Source of the DNA: Companilactobacillus pabuli
GTDB lineage: Bacteria; Bacillota; Bacilli; Lactobacillales; Lactobacillaceae
Length of the DNA: 64,000 bases
Assembly (NCBI RefSeq): GCF_014058425.1
Contig: NZ_CP049366.1
Coordinates: 2,108,001-2,172,000 of the forward strand
Direction: 5' to 3'
Part shown: piece by piece, positions 8,976 through 18,491 of the stretch
How the letters are laid out: the number at the start of each line of letters is the position of its first letter
Numbering within the stretch: the first letter of the stretch is position 1
Program-made: the position numbers and the translations under genes
The notes under the pieces: generated by a model
Database searches by the model: none
What the model was told of the DNA's origin: nothing
The model's input: the letters and a program-made list of their open reading frames with translations, nothing else

Positions 8976-9085
8976 AGTATCATTATTTCGAAAAATATCG
9001 AAAGCTCACGGGCTTGATTAAATATTTTGTAATCAAATTAGATAAAATACTGTAATTTTAACTTTCAAAATGTCATAATGATACT
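8976..9085. promoter_or_regulatory. Mirrored 11-bp boxes in the malY/permease divergent promoters
   Basis: AGTATCATTAT at 8976-8986 and its exact reverse complement ATAATGATACT at 9075-9085. Each box ends about 30 bases before the start codon of its own gene (malY left, permease right). Next to the malY box is another dyad, TTTCGA...TCGAAA. They could be -10 regions or operators of a shared regulator. Confidence 0.45.
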
Positions 9086-9113
9086 ACTAAATGTTTAGGA
9101 AGTGTCTCAATCT

Positions 9114-10499
9114 ATGTCTTCACTCTTTCGGAAAAAAGATATCGTCAATGATTTATTACATGAGCAAACTCTAAATCGAACTCTTGGTGCCAAAGACCTC
9201 ATTATCATGGGGGTTGGTGTCATTGTAGGGTCTGGTATCTTTATCACACCCGGAATTATTGCCGCCAACTATGCTGGACCTGGGGTCATCTTAACGTATT
9301 TATTGGCAGCTTTAGTTTGTATCGGTGCTGCCTTTTGTTATTCCGAATTTTCATCTACAATTCCTCTAGCTGGTAGTGCCTATACTTACTCTTATTCCGT
9401 TTACGGTGAAATTATCGCTTGGATCGTTGGTTGGTCCCTAATTTCTGAATACTTATTTGCGGCCTCTTCTACTGCTGTCAGTTGGTCAGCTTATTTCAGA
9501 AACCTTTTGGCAGGATTTGGTATCAATCTTCCCAAAGCCTTACAGTCAGCTCCTGGAACTGCTGGAAATACCGGTGGAAGATTTGACCTGATTGCCTTTA
9601 TCATCGTTTTAATCGCGACTGTTCTTTTACTACAAGGTTTGAATGAATCGATGAAAGTCAACACGATCATGGTTTACGTCAAAATCTTCGTTATTCTGTT
9701 GTTCGTAGCCGTAACGGTCTTTTATGTAAAACCTAAGAATTACAATCCATTTCTTCCTTTTGGAGTTGGTGGGATTGGCCGTGGGGCCGCAGTTGCTTTC
9801 TATGCCTTCTTAGGATTTGATGTCGTGTCCTCTGCGAGTGAAGAAGTTAAAAATCCTAAACGCAATATGCCAATTGGAATCATCGCTTCACTATTAATCG
9901 TCGCTATCCTATATAGTTTAGTATCATTAGTTCTAGTTGGTGCCGTTAATTACAAACAGTTAAATGTCGCCGATCCAGTTTCTCACGCTTTGAACTTATT
10001 AAACTTAAATTGGATTTCCGGAATCGTTTCACTAGGTGCCATCATGGGTATGACAACCGTATTACTAGTAGTTATCTATGGTGGAACACGTCTGATTTTT
10101 TCATTAAGTCGTGATGGCTTATTACCTAAAAAATTCAATCATTTGAGCAAACAAGGTGTTCCTGTAAGTAGTACTTTCTTGGTAGGATTAGTTGCCGCAA
10201 CCGTAGCTGCCGTTGTTCCCATCGATAAAATCACCGAATTAGTCAACATCGGAACATTACTAGCTTTCTCAGTTACATCAGTCGGTGTCATCTTCTTGCG
10301 TCACAGTAAAAACACCAAAGGTTTAAAGCCAGCCTTTCGAGTACCCTTCTATCCCGTCTTTCCATTGATCTCCTTTGCCGCTTGTGTCTATTTAATGACC
10401 CAATTGCAAAGTTTCACGTGGAAAATGTACGCCATCTGGACTGCGGTTGGTTTAGTAATTTACTTTGGTTATAGTTTTAGACATAGTAATGAAAAATAA
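9114..10499 (+). CDS. APC-family amino-acid permease (CAT/YfnA-like)
   Basis: A 461-residue membrane permease with about 12 helices of the cationic amino-acid transporter type. Visible signatures: GVGVIVGSGIFITPG in helix 1, the AGSAYTYSYSVYGE segment in helix 3 and FDVVSSASEEVKNPKRNMP in the mid loop, as in YfnA/CAT proteins. ATG 9114 follows AGGAAGTG at proper distance; the GTG four codons upstream is part of that ribosome site. Monocistronic, divergent from malY, ended by a long hairpin. Possibly a sulfur or branched-chain amino-acid carrier given its malY partner, but that is inference. Confidence 0.85.
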   Translation: MSSLFRKKDIVNDLLHEQTLNRTLGAKDLIIMGVGVIVGSGIFITPGIIAANYAGPGVILTYLLAALVCIGAAFCYSEFSSTIPLAGSAYTYSYSVYGEIIAWIVGWSLISEYLFAASSTAVSWSAYFRNLLAGFGINLPKALQSAPGTAGNTGGRFDLIAFIIVLIATVLLLQGLNESMKVNTIMVYVKIFVILLFVAVTVFYVKPKNYNPFLPFGVGGIGRGAAVAFYAFLGFDVVSSASEEVKNPKRNMPIGIIASLLIVAILYSLVSLVLVGAVNYKQLNVADPVSHALNLLNLNWISGIVSLGAIMGMTTVLLVVIYGGTRLIFSLSRDGLLPKKFNHLSKQGVPVSSTFLVGLVAATVAAVVPIDKITELVNIGTLLAFSVTSVGVIFLRHSKNTKGLKPAFRVPFYPVFPLISFAACVYLMTQLQSFTWKMYAIWTAVGLVIYFGYSFRHSNEK

Positions 10500-10502
10500 A
10501 AA

Positions 10503-10562
10503 AAAGAGGGTATTACTAGATTGCAATATACTGCAATTCTAGTAATACCCTCTATTATTTTT
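10503..10562. terminator. Bidirectional terminator between CAT permease and guaB
   Basis: A long, almost perfect hairpin, AGAGGGTATTACTAGA with TCTAGTAATACCCTCT, with a small inner TTGCA/TGCAA extension and A and T runs on its flanks. It serves both convergent genes. Confidence 0.9.
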
Positions 10563-10571
10563 CTGAAGTAA

Positions 10572-12074
<1,503 letters not shown>

Positions 12075-12146
12075 TTACCTATTAGTAGATAAAATTTATA
12101 AACATGGTAGCCGATTTTTTTATTATAGTCAATCAAAGTTTGTGAA

Positions 12147-12184
12147 AGAAAAAAAGACTTATCGTCATAACGACAAGCCTTTTA
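12147..12184 (-). terminator. Terminator of the small membrane protein gene
   Basis: On the minus strand GGCTTGTCGT pairs with ACGATAAGTC around a TATG loop, followed by a seven-T run. The hairpin begins within the last codon of the gene. Confidence 0.8.
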
Positions 12185-12535
12185 ATACATTTTTATCGCA
12201 ATAACTTTATAATTCCATAAATTCTGTTTTCTCAAATAAAAATCAAAACTTCTTTTTTTGAGACACAATTTATATCGAATTATATCGTCTTTTTTAGAAA
12301 TCATTTCATCGATTCGATGTAGCTCATGATTATTATTTCGTCTCAAATATTCAGCCGTTTCATTATCGACTGAAATTTGTGAAATCTTCTCTTGATCACG
12401 TAACGCCGCTTCACAAGCAAAGACCATCCTTTTACGAATAAAATCATTTATGAATAACACAATAATAATACCCGCTATAACAAATAATAGTACCCCGCCA
12501 TATATCTCTGTTACTAATACATTTGATAGACTCAT
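12182..12535 (-). CDS. Small membrane-anchored protein, unknown function
   Basis: About 117 residues, not recognised. Residues about 10-30 form one hydrophobic helix (GGVLLFVIAGIIIVLFI), followed by a charged cytosolic tail of about 85 residues rich in Lys, Arg, Asp and Glu with helix-forming character and an aromatic basic C-terminus. No enzyme motif is visible. The start is uncertain: ATG 12535 is used, but a GTG four codons upstream is in frame and no strong ribosome site is present for either. Monocistronic with its own terminator. Confidence 0.55.
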   Translation of the reverse strand: MSLSNVLVTEIYGGVLLFVIAGIIIVLFINDFIRKRMVFACEAALRDQEKISQISVDNETAEYLRRNNNHELHRIDEMISKKDDIIRYKLCLKKRSFDFYLRKQNLWNYKVIAIKMY

Positions 12536-12714
12536 AATAATCAACACTTTTTATATTTTTATTTAAATAAATGATATCATGACAATATTATTATTATCAA
12601 TCAATGCGCTTATGACTTTTGATTTGGCGGTTTCGTATCTTCATGGTAAGATTTTTTACAAACAAATATAGTTCTTTCTTTAATTTAAATTGATAAATTA
12701 CCATCGTAAGTGAA

Positions 12715-12766
12715 GCTTTGTGGACGCTGGAATATACTGGGCATTCACAAAGCTGTCACTCCCGAC
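12715..12766 (-). repeat. Structured repeat remnant B2 (core deleted)
   Basis: Read on the minus strand this matches module C2 at both ends but lacks the middle. The arm GCTTTGTGGACGCT (12715-12728) and its partner CACAAAGC (12746-12753) survive, with about 100 bases of inner arms missing. It is a deletion derivative in the same composite arrangement as locus C. Confidence 0.7.
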
Positions 12767-12828
12767 TAGATAACGTCTCGTATTTGTTACTCCAGTGATT
12801 AAAAAAATATACCCACTATCTAGTCCGG
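12762..12828. repeat. Conserved linker joining modules B2 and B1
   Basis: A 67-base linker whose ends are inverted, CCGACTAGATA (12762-12772) and TATCTAGTCCGG (12817-12828). The same linker, reversed and differing at only a handful of positions, joins the two modules at 19.57-19.64 kb. Confidence 0.75.
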
Positions 12829-12984
12829 AATAGCAAAGAAAATTGGCTCAGTAGTGAAATTATTCTTAGCAACTTGTTGCTTAGAATAAGGCCGAGCTTG
12901 AAGACTTTGCCCGGTTTTGGGCTTAGCAAAGGCTCCAAGTCGTGCCCACTACGTTCCAGCCAAATTTTCTTTGCTATGGAGGAC
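12823..12984 (+). repeat. Structured intergenic repeat, module B1
   Basis: A 162-base module with the module-A fold. GTCC/GGAC (12823-12826 with 12981-12984), then GGA/GGA, then a 19-bp outer helix (12830-12848 with 12958-12977, one bulge), GTAGTG/CACTAC (12851-12856 with 12947-12952), the 13-bp CTTG-loop hairpin (12860-12889) and the arm GGCCGAGCTTG/CAAGTCGTGCC. Unpaired GTTCC is at 12953-12957. The outer helix is unrelated in sequence to that of module A yet pairs fully. It ends about 55 bases before the MazG-like gene and has the same orientation. Confidence 0.8.
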
Positions 12985-13040
12985 GGAAACACCAATCTAA
13001 TCTAAGAAAGAACTCAAATGTTATAGGGAGATTTTTATTT

Positions 13041-13352
13041 ATGAAGAAATTAGTTAGAGATAAAATACCGGACATTCTCGCCGATAATGCCGAATTTGAA
13101 GTTCTTTCCAATGAAGATTATCGTCTATCTTTGCGACATAAAATCGTTGAAGAAGCTAAAGAAGTCCAAAACGCTCAATCGCGCGCCAATCTTGTTGAAG
13201 AATTAGGGGATCTTGAAGAAGTTATTCGTGCTATTTTGACTGATGCTTCAATAAATTATGAAGAAATGGACAGTTTGCGCCAAGCGAAAATCAATCAAAA
13301 GGGTAATTTTTCGCAAAAATTTGTTATGATAAACAACAATGAAGAATCGTAA
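13041..13352 (+). CDS. MazG-like nucleotide pyrophosphohydrolase (house-cleaning NTP-PPase)
   Basis: A 103-residue all-alpha protein resembling the small single-domain MazG/PRA-PH group. It opens MKKLVRDKIPDIL, a hallmark of the group. The metal site is visible as EEAKEV (helix 2) and VEELGDLEEV (helix 3), the E-x-x-E...E-x-x-D pattern that holds Mg2+. These enzymes hydrolyse non-canonical NTPs to NMP and pyrophosphate. The frame stays open about 33 codons upstream into the repeat, but ATG 13041 is the start because GGGAG precedes it. The terminator overlaps the stop codon. Confidence 0.8.
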   Translation: MKKLVRDKIPDILADNAEFEVLSNEDYRLSLRHKIVEEAKEVQNAQSRANLVEELGDLEEVIRAILTDASINYEEMDSLRQAKINQKGNFSQKFVMINNNEES

Positions 13353-13377
13353 AGTACTTATGGTTCTTCTTTTTTTA
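13341..13377 (+). terminator. Terminator overlapping the MazG-like stop codon
   Basis: GAAGAATC pairs with GGTTCTTC and eight T follow. The left arm encodes the last residues of the protein. Confidence 0.65.
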
Positions 13378-13391
13378 TTGTTTAAATACGA

Positions 13392-13419
13392 TTTGTACAA
13401 CGTTGAAAAACAGTATAAT
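13392..13419 (+). promoter_or_regulatory. Putative promoter of the DUF1304 gene
   Basis: TTTGTA, 16 bases, TATAAT (13414-13419), 34 bases before the start codon. The -10 box is perfect and the -35 is fair. Confidence 0.45.
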
Positions 13420-13452
13420 ATAGTTCTATACCATTAATAGGAAGAAGAAAAA

Positions 13453-13824
13453 ATGCAAATTTTAACTTTATTTATAGTCGCATTGGTGGCTTTGGAGCAT
13501 ATCGGCATTGCCGGCATTGAAATGTTTGCCAAGCCTGAAGTTCAAGCCAATGCTTTCGATATGCCTGTCGAATTCGTTAAAGATTCACATGCTAAAATAG
13601 CTTTAGCTAATCAGGGTATTTATAACGGCCTATTTGGCGTTTTAATGTTATTGATGATCTTATTCTTTACTGGAGCAGTTTTAAGAACCATTCTTATTTT
13701 GATGTTGCTCTACGTTATCGGCGTCGCTATTTATGGCGCTTTTACAGCCACAAAGAAAATATTATTTTTACAAGGTTTACCAGCTTTAATAGCTTTAGTT
13801 TTAGTAGCTATTTTTTATAAGTAA
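13453..13824 (+). CDS. DUF1304 family membrane protein
   Basis: A 123-residue protein with four hydrophobic helices and short loops, matching the DUF1304 pattern: an opening FIVALVALEHIGIAGIEMF, a second segment with ALANQGIYNGLFGVLM, and a C-terminal ALIALVLVAIFY. Its biochemical role is unknown. ATG 13453 follows GGAAGAAG. It lies 12 bases before the flippase gene without an intervening terminator, so the two may form an operon. Confidence 0.8.
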   Translation: MQILTLFIVALVALEHIGIAGIEMFAKPEVQANAFDMPVEFVKDSHAKIALANQGIYNGLFGVLMLLMILFFTGAVLRTILILMLLYVIGVAIYGAFTATKKILFLQGLPALIALVLVAIFYK

Positions 13825-13836
13825 TTTTTATACAGA

Positions 13837-15459
13837 ATGGAAAACAAAATGAAAAAAGATTCATTACTCAAGAGTTCTCTCTGGATTTCTATCAGTGGGA
13901 TTCTTTCAAGAATACTTTCGGTCGTCTATATCATTCCTTGGAATCTTTGGATTGGCCCGGTAGCTGTTGGTGCAGCGAACGCTTTGTATGGGAAAGTTTA
14001 CAATATTTATAACCTTTTCTTGATCATTGCTACAGCTGGAATTCCTTCGGCTATTTCAAAAGAAGTTGCCGCTCACAATGCTTTGGGTCGCTTTGACCAA
14101 AGTGAGAAGCTCTTCAAAAAATATACAATTTATATGTCCCTAGTCGGAATCGTTTTAGCATTCATTATGTTCTTCGGAGCTAAATATGTGGCAATTGTTC
14201 TGGCTGCCGGCGATATGCGTGTTGTAACGCCAATTAAATATTTGAGTATCGCAATGCTAATTATTCCAGCTCTTGGAATTTTGCGTGGTTACATTCAAGG
14301 ATATGCCTTTATTTCTTATTCAGCCTTTTCACAAGTTATCGAACAAATTGCTCGTGTAGCTTACATGCTTTATGCAACTTACACAATCATGATATTGCAA
14401 AAAGGTAGCTATATGGCAGCCGTTAACCAATCGACTTTGGCTTCATTCATTGGGGCAACCTTAGCTTACATATTCCTCTTGTGGATTCGTGTTCGGGTTA
14501 GAAAAACAGTCACTATTCCTGACATTAAACCTAGTGATGACGTTAAAGAAAATGGTCCAGAAATCAGTTTCAGTTCAATGTTGCGTTCAGCTATTCCATT
14601 CTTATTAGTTGATACAATTATGACCGTTTTACAATTGTTCGACCAAACGACTTTTACTTGGATTTACGAATTGATCTTACACGCCAGCCAAAAGACAATC
14701 GATGACTTGTATGCGATGTTTGGATTCCAAGCCAACAAATTGATTATGGTGCTAGTTTCCTTGGCAATTTCTGTTTCAGCCTCCGTTATACCAGCGTTAT
14801 CCGCTATGATCACTCGTAAAACTGGTCTAAAAACTGTTCAAAAATTAATGCAAAATATCGTTCAATTCACGTTCTTCATTATTTTGCCTGCTACTTTTGG
14901 AATGATGGCTATCAGTCGTCAACTATGGACTGTTTTCGTCTTCTATGACCAAAGCATCCTCGGTTCTAAAGTCTTGATCGTTTCTTGTGTTGAAGCTTTC
15001 TTCTATTGTTTGTTCATGATTTTGGAAAACATTCTCCAAGTTACACATCATGTTAGAAAGTCATTAGTCTACTTAGCATTTGCTTACATTATTAAGATGA
15101 TTTTACAAGTACCACTAACAGTTAGTTTAGGAGTTTATGGACCGGTTACTGCTACTGCTATTGCCTTCATTCTGATGTCATACTTTGCTTTCAGACTAAT
15201 CAACAAGCAATTCCAAATCGTCAATAAAGAATTGGGTAAGAAATTGTTCCGAATTCTTCTTGATGGAGTTGTGATGTTACTTGTAGTTGCCATAGCTAAT
15301 TTCTTTATCGTCAAAGTAATTTCTGACGCTACTAAGATTGGTGCCATCATTGTCATCATTATCTGTGGTTTGATCGGTGTAGCCGTTTATGGCTTCTTAG
15401 CTTATAAAGATGGATCATTGAGTATTCTAAAAGATATTCGTGATACTAAGATTTATTAA
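13837..15459 (+). CDS. MATE/MVF-superfamily polysaccharide flippase (SpoVB-like)
   Basis: A 540-residue membrane protein with about 14 hydrophobic helices, related to SpoVB/MurJ-type lipid-linked oligosaccharide flippases. Family traits are the opening LLKSSLWISISGILSRILSV, IPSAISKEVAAHNALG in loop 2-3 and a later VSLAISVSASVIPALSAM. Such proteins flip undecaprenyl-linked glycans or lipid II across the membrane. The first ATG has no clear ribosome site; an ATG four codons later has a weak GGA before it and may be the true start. No glycosyltransferases are adjacent, so the cargo cannot be inferred. Confidence 0.8.
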   Translation: MENKMKKDSLLKSSLWISISGILSRILSVVYIIPWNLWIGPVAVGAANALYGKVYNIYNLFLIIATAGIPSAISKEVAAHNALGRFDQSEKLFKKYTIYMSLVGIVLAFIMFFGAKYVAIVLAAGDMRVVTPIKYLSIAMLIIPALGILRGYIQGYAFISYSAFSQVIEQIARVAYMLYATYTIMILQKGSYMAAVNQSTLASFIGATLAYIFLLWIRVRVRKTVTIPDIKPSDDVKENGPEISFSSMLRSAIPFLLVDTIMTVLQLFDQTTFTWIYELILHASQKTIDDLYAMFGFQANKLIMVLVSLAISVSASVIPALSAMITRKTGLKTVQKLMQNIVQFTFFIILPATFGMMAISRQLWTVFVFYDQSILGSKVLIVSCVEAFFYCLFMILENILQVTHHVRKSLVYLAFAYIIKMILQVPLTVSLGVYGPVTATAIAFILMSYFAFRLINKQFQIVNKELGKKLFRILLDGVVMLLVVAIANFFIVKVISDATKIGAIIVIIICGLIGVAVYGFLAYKDGSLSILKDIRDTKIY

Positions 15460-15473
15460 TCTAAAATTATTAC

Positions 15474-15529
15474 AAAAGATATTGTTAGAACAACTGCAAA
15501 CATTGCAACGTTCTAACAATACCTTTTTT
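15474..15529 (+). terminator. Terminator of the flippase unit
   Basis: ATTGTTAGAAC/GTTCTAACAAT with an inner TGCA/TGCA stem and a T run. Confidence 0.85.
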
Positions 15530-15565
15530 ATTTATTAATAATTTTTTATCAATAAACAATCTTAT

Positions 15566-15594
15566 TTGACGTCAAAAATAAAAAATAGTATTGT
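15566..15594 (+). promoter_or_regulatory. Strong promoter of the fructokinase gene
   Basis: TTGACG (15566-15571), exactly 17 bases, TATTGT (15589-15594), about 50 bases before the start codon. Confidence 0.6.
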
Positions 15595-15603
15595 ATTACT
15601 TAT

Positions 15604-15617
15604 TGCAAACGATTACT
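15604..15617 (+). promoter_or_regulatory. Putative cre (CcpA) site downstream of the fructokinase -10 box
   Basis: TGCAAACGATTACT agrees with the cre consensus TGWNANCGNTNWCA except at the ends. Lying at the start of the transcript, it would give catabolite repression. A LacI-type sucrose regulator site would look similar. Confidence 0.45.
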
Positions 15618-15642
15618 ATTAATTGCCAAGGAGATATTTATT

Positions 15643-16524
15643 TTGCTAGTAGGAAGTATTGAAGCAGGCGGAACAAAATTTGTTTGTGCTGTTGGTGACG
15701 AAGACTACCGTATCAAGGATAGTGTTCATTTCCCAACAACAACACCTGAGGAAACATTAAGAAAAACAATCGATTATTTCAAACAATTCGATATCGAAGC
15801 TCTCGGTATTGCTTCATTTGGACCAATCGAACAACGTAAGAATTCACCAAAATATGGTTACATCACTTCAACACCTAAGCCAGGTTGGAAAGATACTGAT
15901 TTTGTCGGTGCCTTGAAGAAAGAATTAAATGTACCAATGTTTTGGACAACTGACGTTAACGGTTCAGCTTATGGCGAATACGTAATGTCAACTCTATCTA
16001 ACGAAAAGATCAATTCATTGGTTTACTACACAATCGGTACTGGTGTGGGAGCTGGTGCAATTGCTGATGGTAAATTTATCGGTAATGTCGGTCATCCTGA
16101 AATGGGTCACACTTTCTTAAAACGTCACCCTGATGACCTAGATTTCAAGGGAATTTGCCCATTCCACGGTGACTGTCTTGAAGGTTTGGTTGCCGGACCA
16201 ACATTTGATGCTCGTTTAGGTAAACCTGGTAAGGACGTTCCATTGACTGACCATGTTTGGGATATCATGGCCTACTACGTTGCTCAAGCTGCTATTCAAG
16301 TTACCTTGATTCTTCGTCCCGACAAGATCGTCTTCGGTGGCGGTGTTGTCAGTGAAACATTCTTAGACAAAGTTCGTGTTCAATTTAAGGAATTACTCAA
16401 TGACTATGTTGAAGTTCCAGAATTAGACAAATACATCACAATGCCAGTAGTTAAGAACAATGGTTCAGCTACACTAGGTGATTTCGCCTTGGCTATTCGT
16501 GAATTAAATGCTTTCCAAGATTAG
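15643..16524 (+). CDS. scrK: Fructokinase, ROK family
   Basis: A 293-residue cytosolic sugar kinase making fructose 6-phosphate. ROK features: N-terminal SIEAGGTKFVCAVGDE (phosphate loop), TDVNGSAYGE with the catalytic Asp, the GTGVGAGAIADGK loop, and a zinc site from the His of EMGHTFLKRH and the C-H-C of CPFHGDC. The start is a TTG at 15643, set by AAGGAG ten bases upstream and by the family beginning within a few residues of GGTK. It is a single gene with a good promoter, a cre-like site and a terminator. No sucrose PTS or hydrolase is seen next to it. Confidence 0.9.
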   Translation: MLVGSIEAGGTKFVCAVGDEDYRIKDSVHFPTTTPEETLRKTIDYFKQFDIEALGIASFGPIEQRKNSPKYGYITSTPKPGWKDTDFVGALKKELNVPMFWTTDVNGSAYGEYVMSTLSNEKINSLVYYTIGTGVGAGAIADGKFIGNVGHPEMGHTFLKRHPDDLDFKGICPFHGDCLEGLVAGPTFDARLGKPGKDVPLTDHVWDIMAYYVAQAAIQVTLILRPDKIVFGGGVVSETFLDKVRVQFKELLNDYVEVPELDKYITMPVVKNNGSATLGDFALAIRELNAFQD

Positions 16525-16530
16525 AAATCA

Positions 16531-16569
16531 AAAATTCTCACTAGATTAATTCTAGTGAGAATTTTTTTA
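16531..16569. terminator. Terminator after fructokinase
   Basis: AAATTCTCACTAGA/TCTAGTGAGAATTT with a five-base loop and seven T. The A run on the left lets it also serve the convergent GtrA gene. Confidence 0.85.
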
Positions 16570-16601
16570 TTTTCTATAATATATTTCTTGAAAAATACGT
16601 C

Positions 16602-17012
16602 TTAATTTCTTTTTCTAAAAATAATAAACTTACTAAAAATATAGTTCAGTAAAACAACTACAACATTGGCAATAATTTTTACGATAAAGCCATTGCCGTG
16701 TAGTAAAACCATTCCGATAAACATCGTACCTTGGTCAAACACCCAAGATCCACCTCTGAACAAGAAGAATGATCCCATTTCTTGGAAGAAGGCTTTCCAA
16801 GTCTTGGTATGAGAATTAAAGACCCATAACTTATTCGTGACATAAGCAAATAGAACTGAAATCACATAGGCAATTGCATTTGCAATTTGAGAATTCATAT
16901 TCAAAACGCGCCACAATAAAGCAAAGGCTACATAATTTACTACGGTTGTTAAGACTCCGAAAAATAAATAGGGAATCGCATCTTTATATTTACTCCACAA
17001 TTCTTTTATCAT
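16602..17012 (-). CDS. GtrA-family membrane protein
   Basis: A 136-residue protein with four hydrophobic helices matching the GtrA family: YLFFGVLTTVVNYVAFALLW in helix 1, VISVLFAYVTNKLWVF in helix 2-3, and a C-terminal NYIFSKFIIF. GtrA proteins are thought to flip undecaprenyl-phosphate-linked sugars made by GtrB-type glycosyltransferases. It starts 12 bases after the znuB-like stop with AAGGA, so it is the last gene of the metal-transport operon, an odd partner. A GtrB-like glycosyltransferase is about 39 kb away at 56.3 kb and could supply substrate. Confidence 0.85.
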   Translation of the reverse strand: MIKELWSKYKDAIPYLFFGVLTTVVNYVAFALLWRVLNMNSQIANAIAYVISVLFAYVTNKLWVFNSHTKTWKAFFQEMGSFFLFRGGSWVFDQGTMFIGMVLLHGNGFIVKIIANVVVVLLNYIFSKFIIFRKRN

Positions 17013-17024
17013 TTATACATATCC

Positions 17025-17822
17025 TTAATGGTTTAATTTCCAATTTTTATAGCTTAGTCCTAAGAAATAAGCAATCACTTCAAAGCCAGAAATAAAGAAT
17101 GTTACTGGCCAATTGGTTACGAATGCTAAATATAAGCCCAACCAAACTCCTGCTAACGACAAACCTACCGACACCATAATCAATTTAGGTACCGTATGAA
17201 CAACATATTTAGCCGTTGCTCCTGGCAGAGTCAATAAAACAAAGACTAATAACGACCCAACAATTTGGGCGCCGATACTAACGCTGAGAGCCAAAGTTAC
17301 TAAAAAGGCTATCGAAAGTAATCGAGTCTTTAAACCGGCCGCACGAGCCCCAATATGGTCAAATGAGTCAAAAGCGAGCGGTTTATAGAAAATAATAAAG
17401 ACAAAAATGACAAATAATGCCAAAATCATCAATTGCTGAACCTCTTTGGAACTGATTCCGACGATACTACCAAACAAGATATTCGTCGCATAACTACTCG
17501 ATTCCGATGATAACGATAAAAATAAAATTCCTAAACCAATAAATAATGACGAAATCGCACTGATTGATGCTTCACGTCTTGAAGATTCGCTACTCAAACT
17601 ACCGACAGCAATCGAACTGACCAAAGTAAACAAAATCATTCCGGCTAATGGTGAAATGCCAACGAGGATTCCAAATGAAGCCCCAGCAAAACCAATTTCT
17701 GACAAGGTATGCGACAGAAATGACATATTTCTTGATACGACGAAGACCCCAACTAATCCAGCCGTTATAGCGATAAAAGTGCTGGCAATAAAGGCTTCAC
17801 GCATAAATTCATATTCAAACAT
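17025..17822 (-). CDS. Metal-ion ABC transporter permease (ZnuB/MntB type)
   Basis: A 265-residue ABC-3 family permease with about 8 hydrophobic helices, for Zn2+ or Mn2+ import. Typical stretches are FIAITAGLVGVFVVSRNMSF near the start, LSHTLSEIGFAGASFG (the ATPase-coupling loop) and ALSVSIGAQIVGSLLVF. ATG 17822 is chosen because GGGGAG precedes it and it sits one base past the stop of the ATPase gene, giving tight coupling; the open frame extends 24 codons further upstream without a ribosome site. Confidence 0.9.
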   Translation of the reverse strand: MFEYEFMREAFIASTFIAITAGLVGVFVVSRNMSFLSHTLSEIGFAGASFGILVGISPLAGMILFTLVSSIAVGSLSSESSRREASISAISSLFIGLGILFLSLSSESSSYATNILFGSIVGISSKEVQQLMILALFVIFVFIIFYKPLAFDSFDHIGARAAGLKTRLLSIAFLVTLALSVSIGAQIVGSLLVFVLLTLPGATAKYVVHTVPKLIMVSVGLSLAGVWLGLYLAFVTNWPVTFFISGFEVIAYFLGLSYKNWKLNH

Positions 17823-17823
17823 T

Positions 17824-18489
17824 TTAACTCCCCATCTCGAACATATCTTCAGAAACGTCGCTGACCTTAACTTCTTTAAGAGTCTTGTCTTCAAAGAATA
17901 ACGCTCTAGTTGTATATTTCTTCGTCAATTCATAATCATGAGTGATAAAGATTACCGTTAGGTTATATTTTTGATTTAATTCAGCAACTAAATCCATCAA
18001 TTGCATCTTCACTTCAACGTCTAGACTGGCTGTTGATTCATCCAAAATCAAAATTTTTGGATCATTCAATAAAGCTTGTGCCAAATAGGCTTTTTGTTTT
18101 TCACCACCAGAAGCTAATCCTAATGGACGATCTTTTAAATGAGTCAACTTGGTCTTGGTCAAAATTGTTTTGATCAATTCATTATCAGCTTTACGTTGTT
18201 TGGGACTGAGTGTAAATTTCAAATTTAAACGGACGAACTGCTCAATATTTAAAGGATAATCCAAATCGATATTTCTGAATTGAGGCACATAACCGATATG
18301 TTTGTGGTTAATTTTCAATTCGCCACTAGTCTTCTTCTCAAGTCCCATCATGATTCTAACTAACGTCGTTTTACCCGAACCGTTAGGACCAATCAAACTG
18401 ATGAAATCTCCATCGTTAATGGTAAAATCAACATCTTTAAAAACTAGTTGCTTGCCAAAACGTTTAGTTAAATTCTTTGCTTCAATCAC
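17824..18489 (-). CDS. Metal-ion ABC transporter ATP-binding protein (ZnuC/MntA type)
   Basis: A 221-residue ABC ATPase. Walker A GPNGSGKTT, Q-loop GYVPQF, signature LASGGEKQK, Walker B ILILDEST and the H-loop THDYELTKK are all intact. The start is probably the GTG at 18489, preceded by GAAGGA and two bases after the znuA-like stop; the in-frame ATG 51 bases upstream would overlap that gene deeply and lacks a ribosome site. It works with the permease and lipoprotein on either side. Confidence 0.88.
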   Translation of the reverse strand: MIEAKNLTKRFGKQLVFKDVDFTINDGDFISLIGPNGSGKTTLVRIMMGLEKKTSGELKINHKHIGYVPQFRNIDLDYPLNIEQFVRLNLKFTLSPKQRKADNELIKTILTKTKLTHLKDRPLGLASGGEKQKAYLAQALLNDPKILILDESTASLDVEVKMQLMDLVAELNQKYNLTVIFITHDYELTKKYTTRALFFEDKTLKEVKVSDVSEDMFEMGS

Positions 18490-18491
18490 AG

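Larger units (their letters stand above)
12536..13040. other. Gene-free region holding composite structured repeat B
   Basis: 505 bases between divergent genes. The left 130 bases are AT-rich, with no clear feature beyond likely promoter DNA. The rest is the composite repeat B. An 11-bp inverted repeat, AGTTCTTTCTT at 12670-12680 and AAGAAAGAACT at 13004-13014, flanks the whole element. Confidence 0.6.

Noticed and set aside
12942-13040. Upstream extension of the MazG-like gene into repeat B1
   Set aside because: The ribosome site and family N-terminus (MKKLVRDKIP) place the start at 13041; the extension is repeat sequence.
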